Origin: Phoronis ovalis | Taxonomy: Eukaryota > Phoronida > Phoronidae | Direction: 5' to 3' | DNA length: 21,789 nt | NCBI GenBank assembly: GCA_028565635.1 | Contig: JAOXYB010096049.1 | Coordinates: 1 to 21,789 of the forward strand | Shown here: positions 21,739 to 21,789 of the stretch, piece after piece | How positions within the stretch are numbered: the stretch's first letter is position 1 | How the letters are laid out: every line of letters starts with the position of its first letter | Program-made: the position numbers and the translations under genes | The notes under the pieces: generated by a model | Told to the model about the DNA's origin: nothing | Seen by the model: the letters and a program-made list of their open reading frames with translations, nothing else | Databases searched by the model: none

Positions 21739-21789
21739 GACAATATTTAAGAATACTGATTATATTAATCAGTATTCTTAAATATTGTC
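21739..21789. repeat. perfect 24-bp inverted repeat at the window end
   Basis: The left arm 21739-21762 (GACAATATTTAAG...TGATTA) and right arm 21766-21789 (TAATCAG...AATATTGTC) are exact reverse complements with a three-base loop TAT. The right arm ends on the last base of the window. Possible readings are a foldback artefact at a contig or read end, a cruciform-forming palindrome, or part of a larger inverted repeat continuing outside. Confidence 0.85.

Overview
The window looks like nuclear DNA from an invertebrate animal. It is strongly A+T-rich (about two thirds by eye) and CpG-poor, it has GT-AG introns with U-rich acceptors, and it carries scattered decayed repeats. It shows no bacterial-style gene packing. 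The one confidently coding segment is the N-terminal exon of a SoxD (Sox5/6/13-type) transcription factor on the + strand, opening with MSSKRKN as vertebrate SOX5 and SOX6 open with MSSKR/MSSKQ. The protein character and repeat style suggest a lophotrochozoan, perhaps a bivalve mollusc. That placement is inference, not something the sequence proves.

Layout: 1-2258 is non-coding, with a C-rich repeat fragment at 1-65. A candidate upstream exon (2259-2341) has good splice sites and would add MSGET in frame before MSSK. 2342-17246 would then be a 14.9 kb intron. It holds two tRNA-related (SINE-like) scraps, a short tandem duplication, three repeat clusters (3735-4045, 10859-11152, 15365-15660), an ACT/TAC microsatellite, two motif-dense stretches that could be enhancers (5222-5600, 12000-12070), and at least two further possible alternative exons in frame with SoxD. 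The main coding exon is 17247-17739, the next is a 28-nt microexon at 18940-18967, and 18968 to the end is the start of another long intron. The HMG box, the glutamine-rich coiled coil and the rest of the gene lie beyond the right edge. The last 51 bases form a perfect 24-bp-arm palindrome ending on the final base, which may mark an assembly or fragment edge.

Working together: only one gene is supported, so the window is best read as the 5' part of a long, intron-rich developmental regulator with possible alternative 5' exons. Nothing resembling an operon, phage, CRISPR array, rRNA or functional tRNA was seen. I found no clearly new biological system. The most useful leads are the alternative-exon structure of SoxD, the ~33-bp periodic repeat family and the terminal palindrome.
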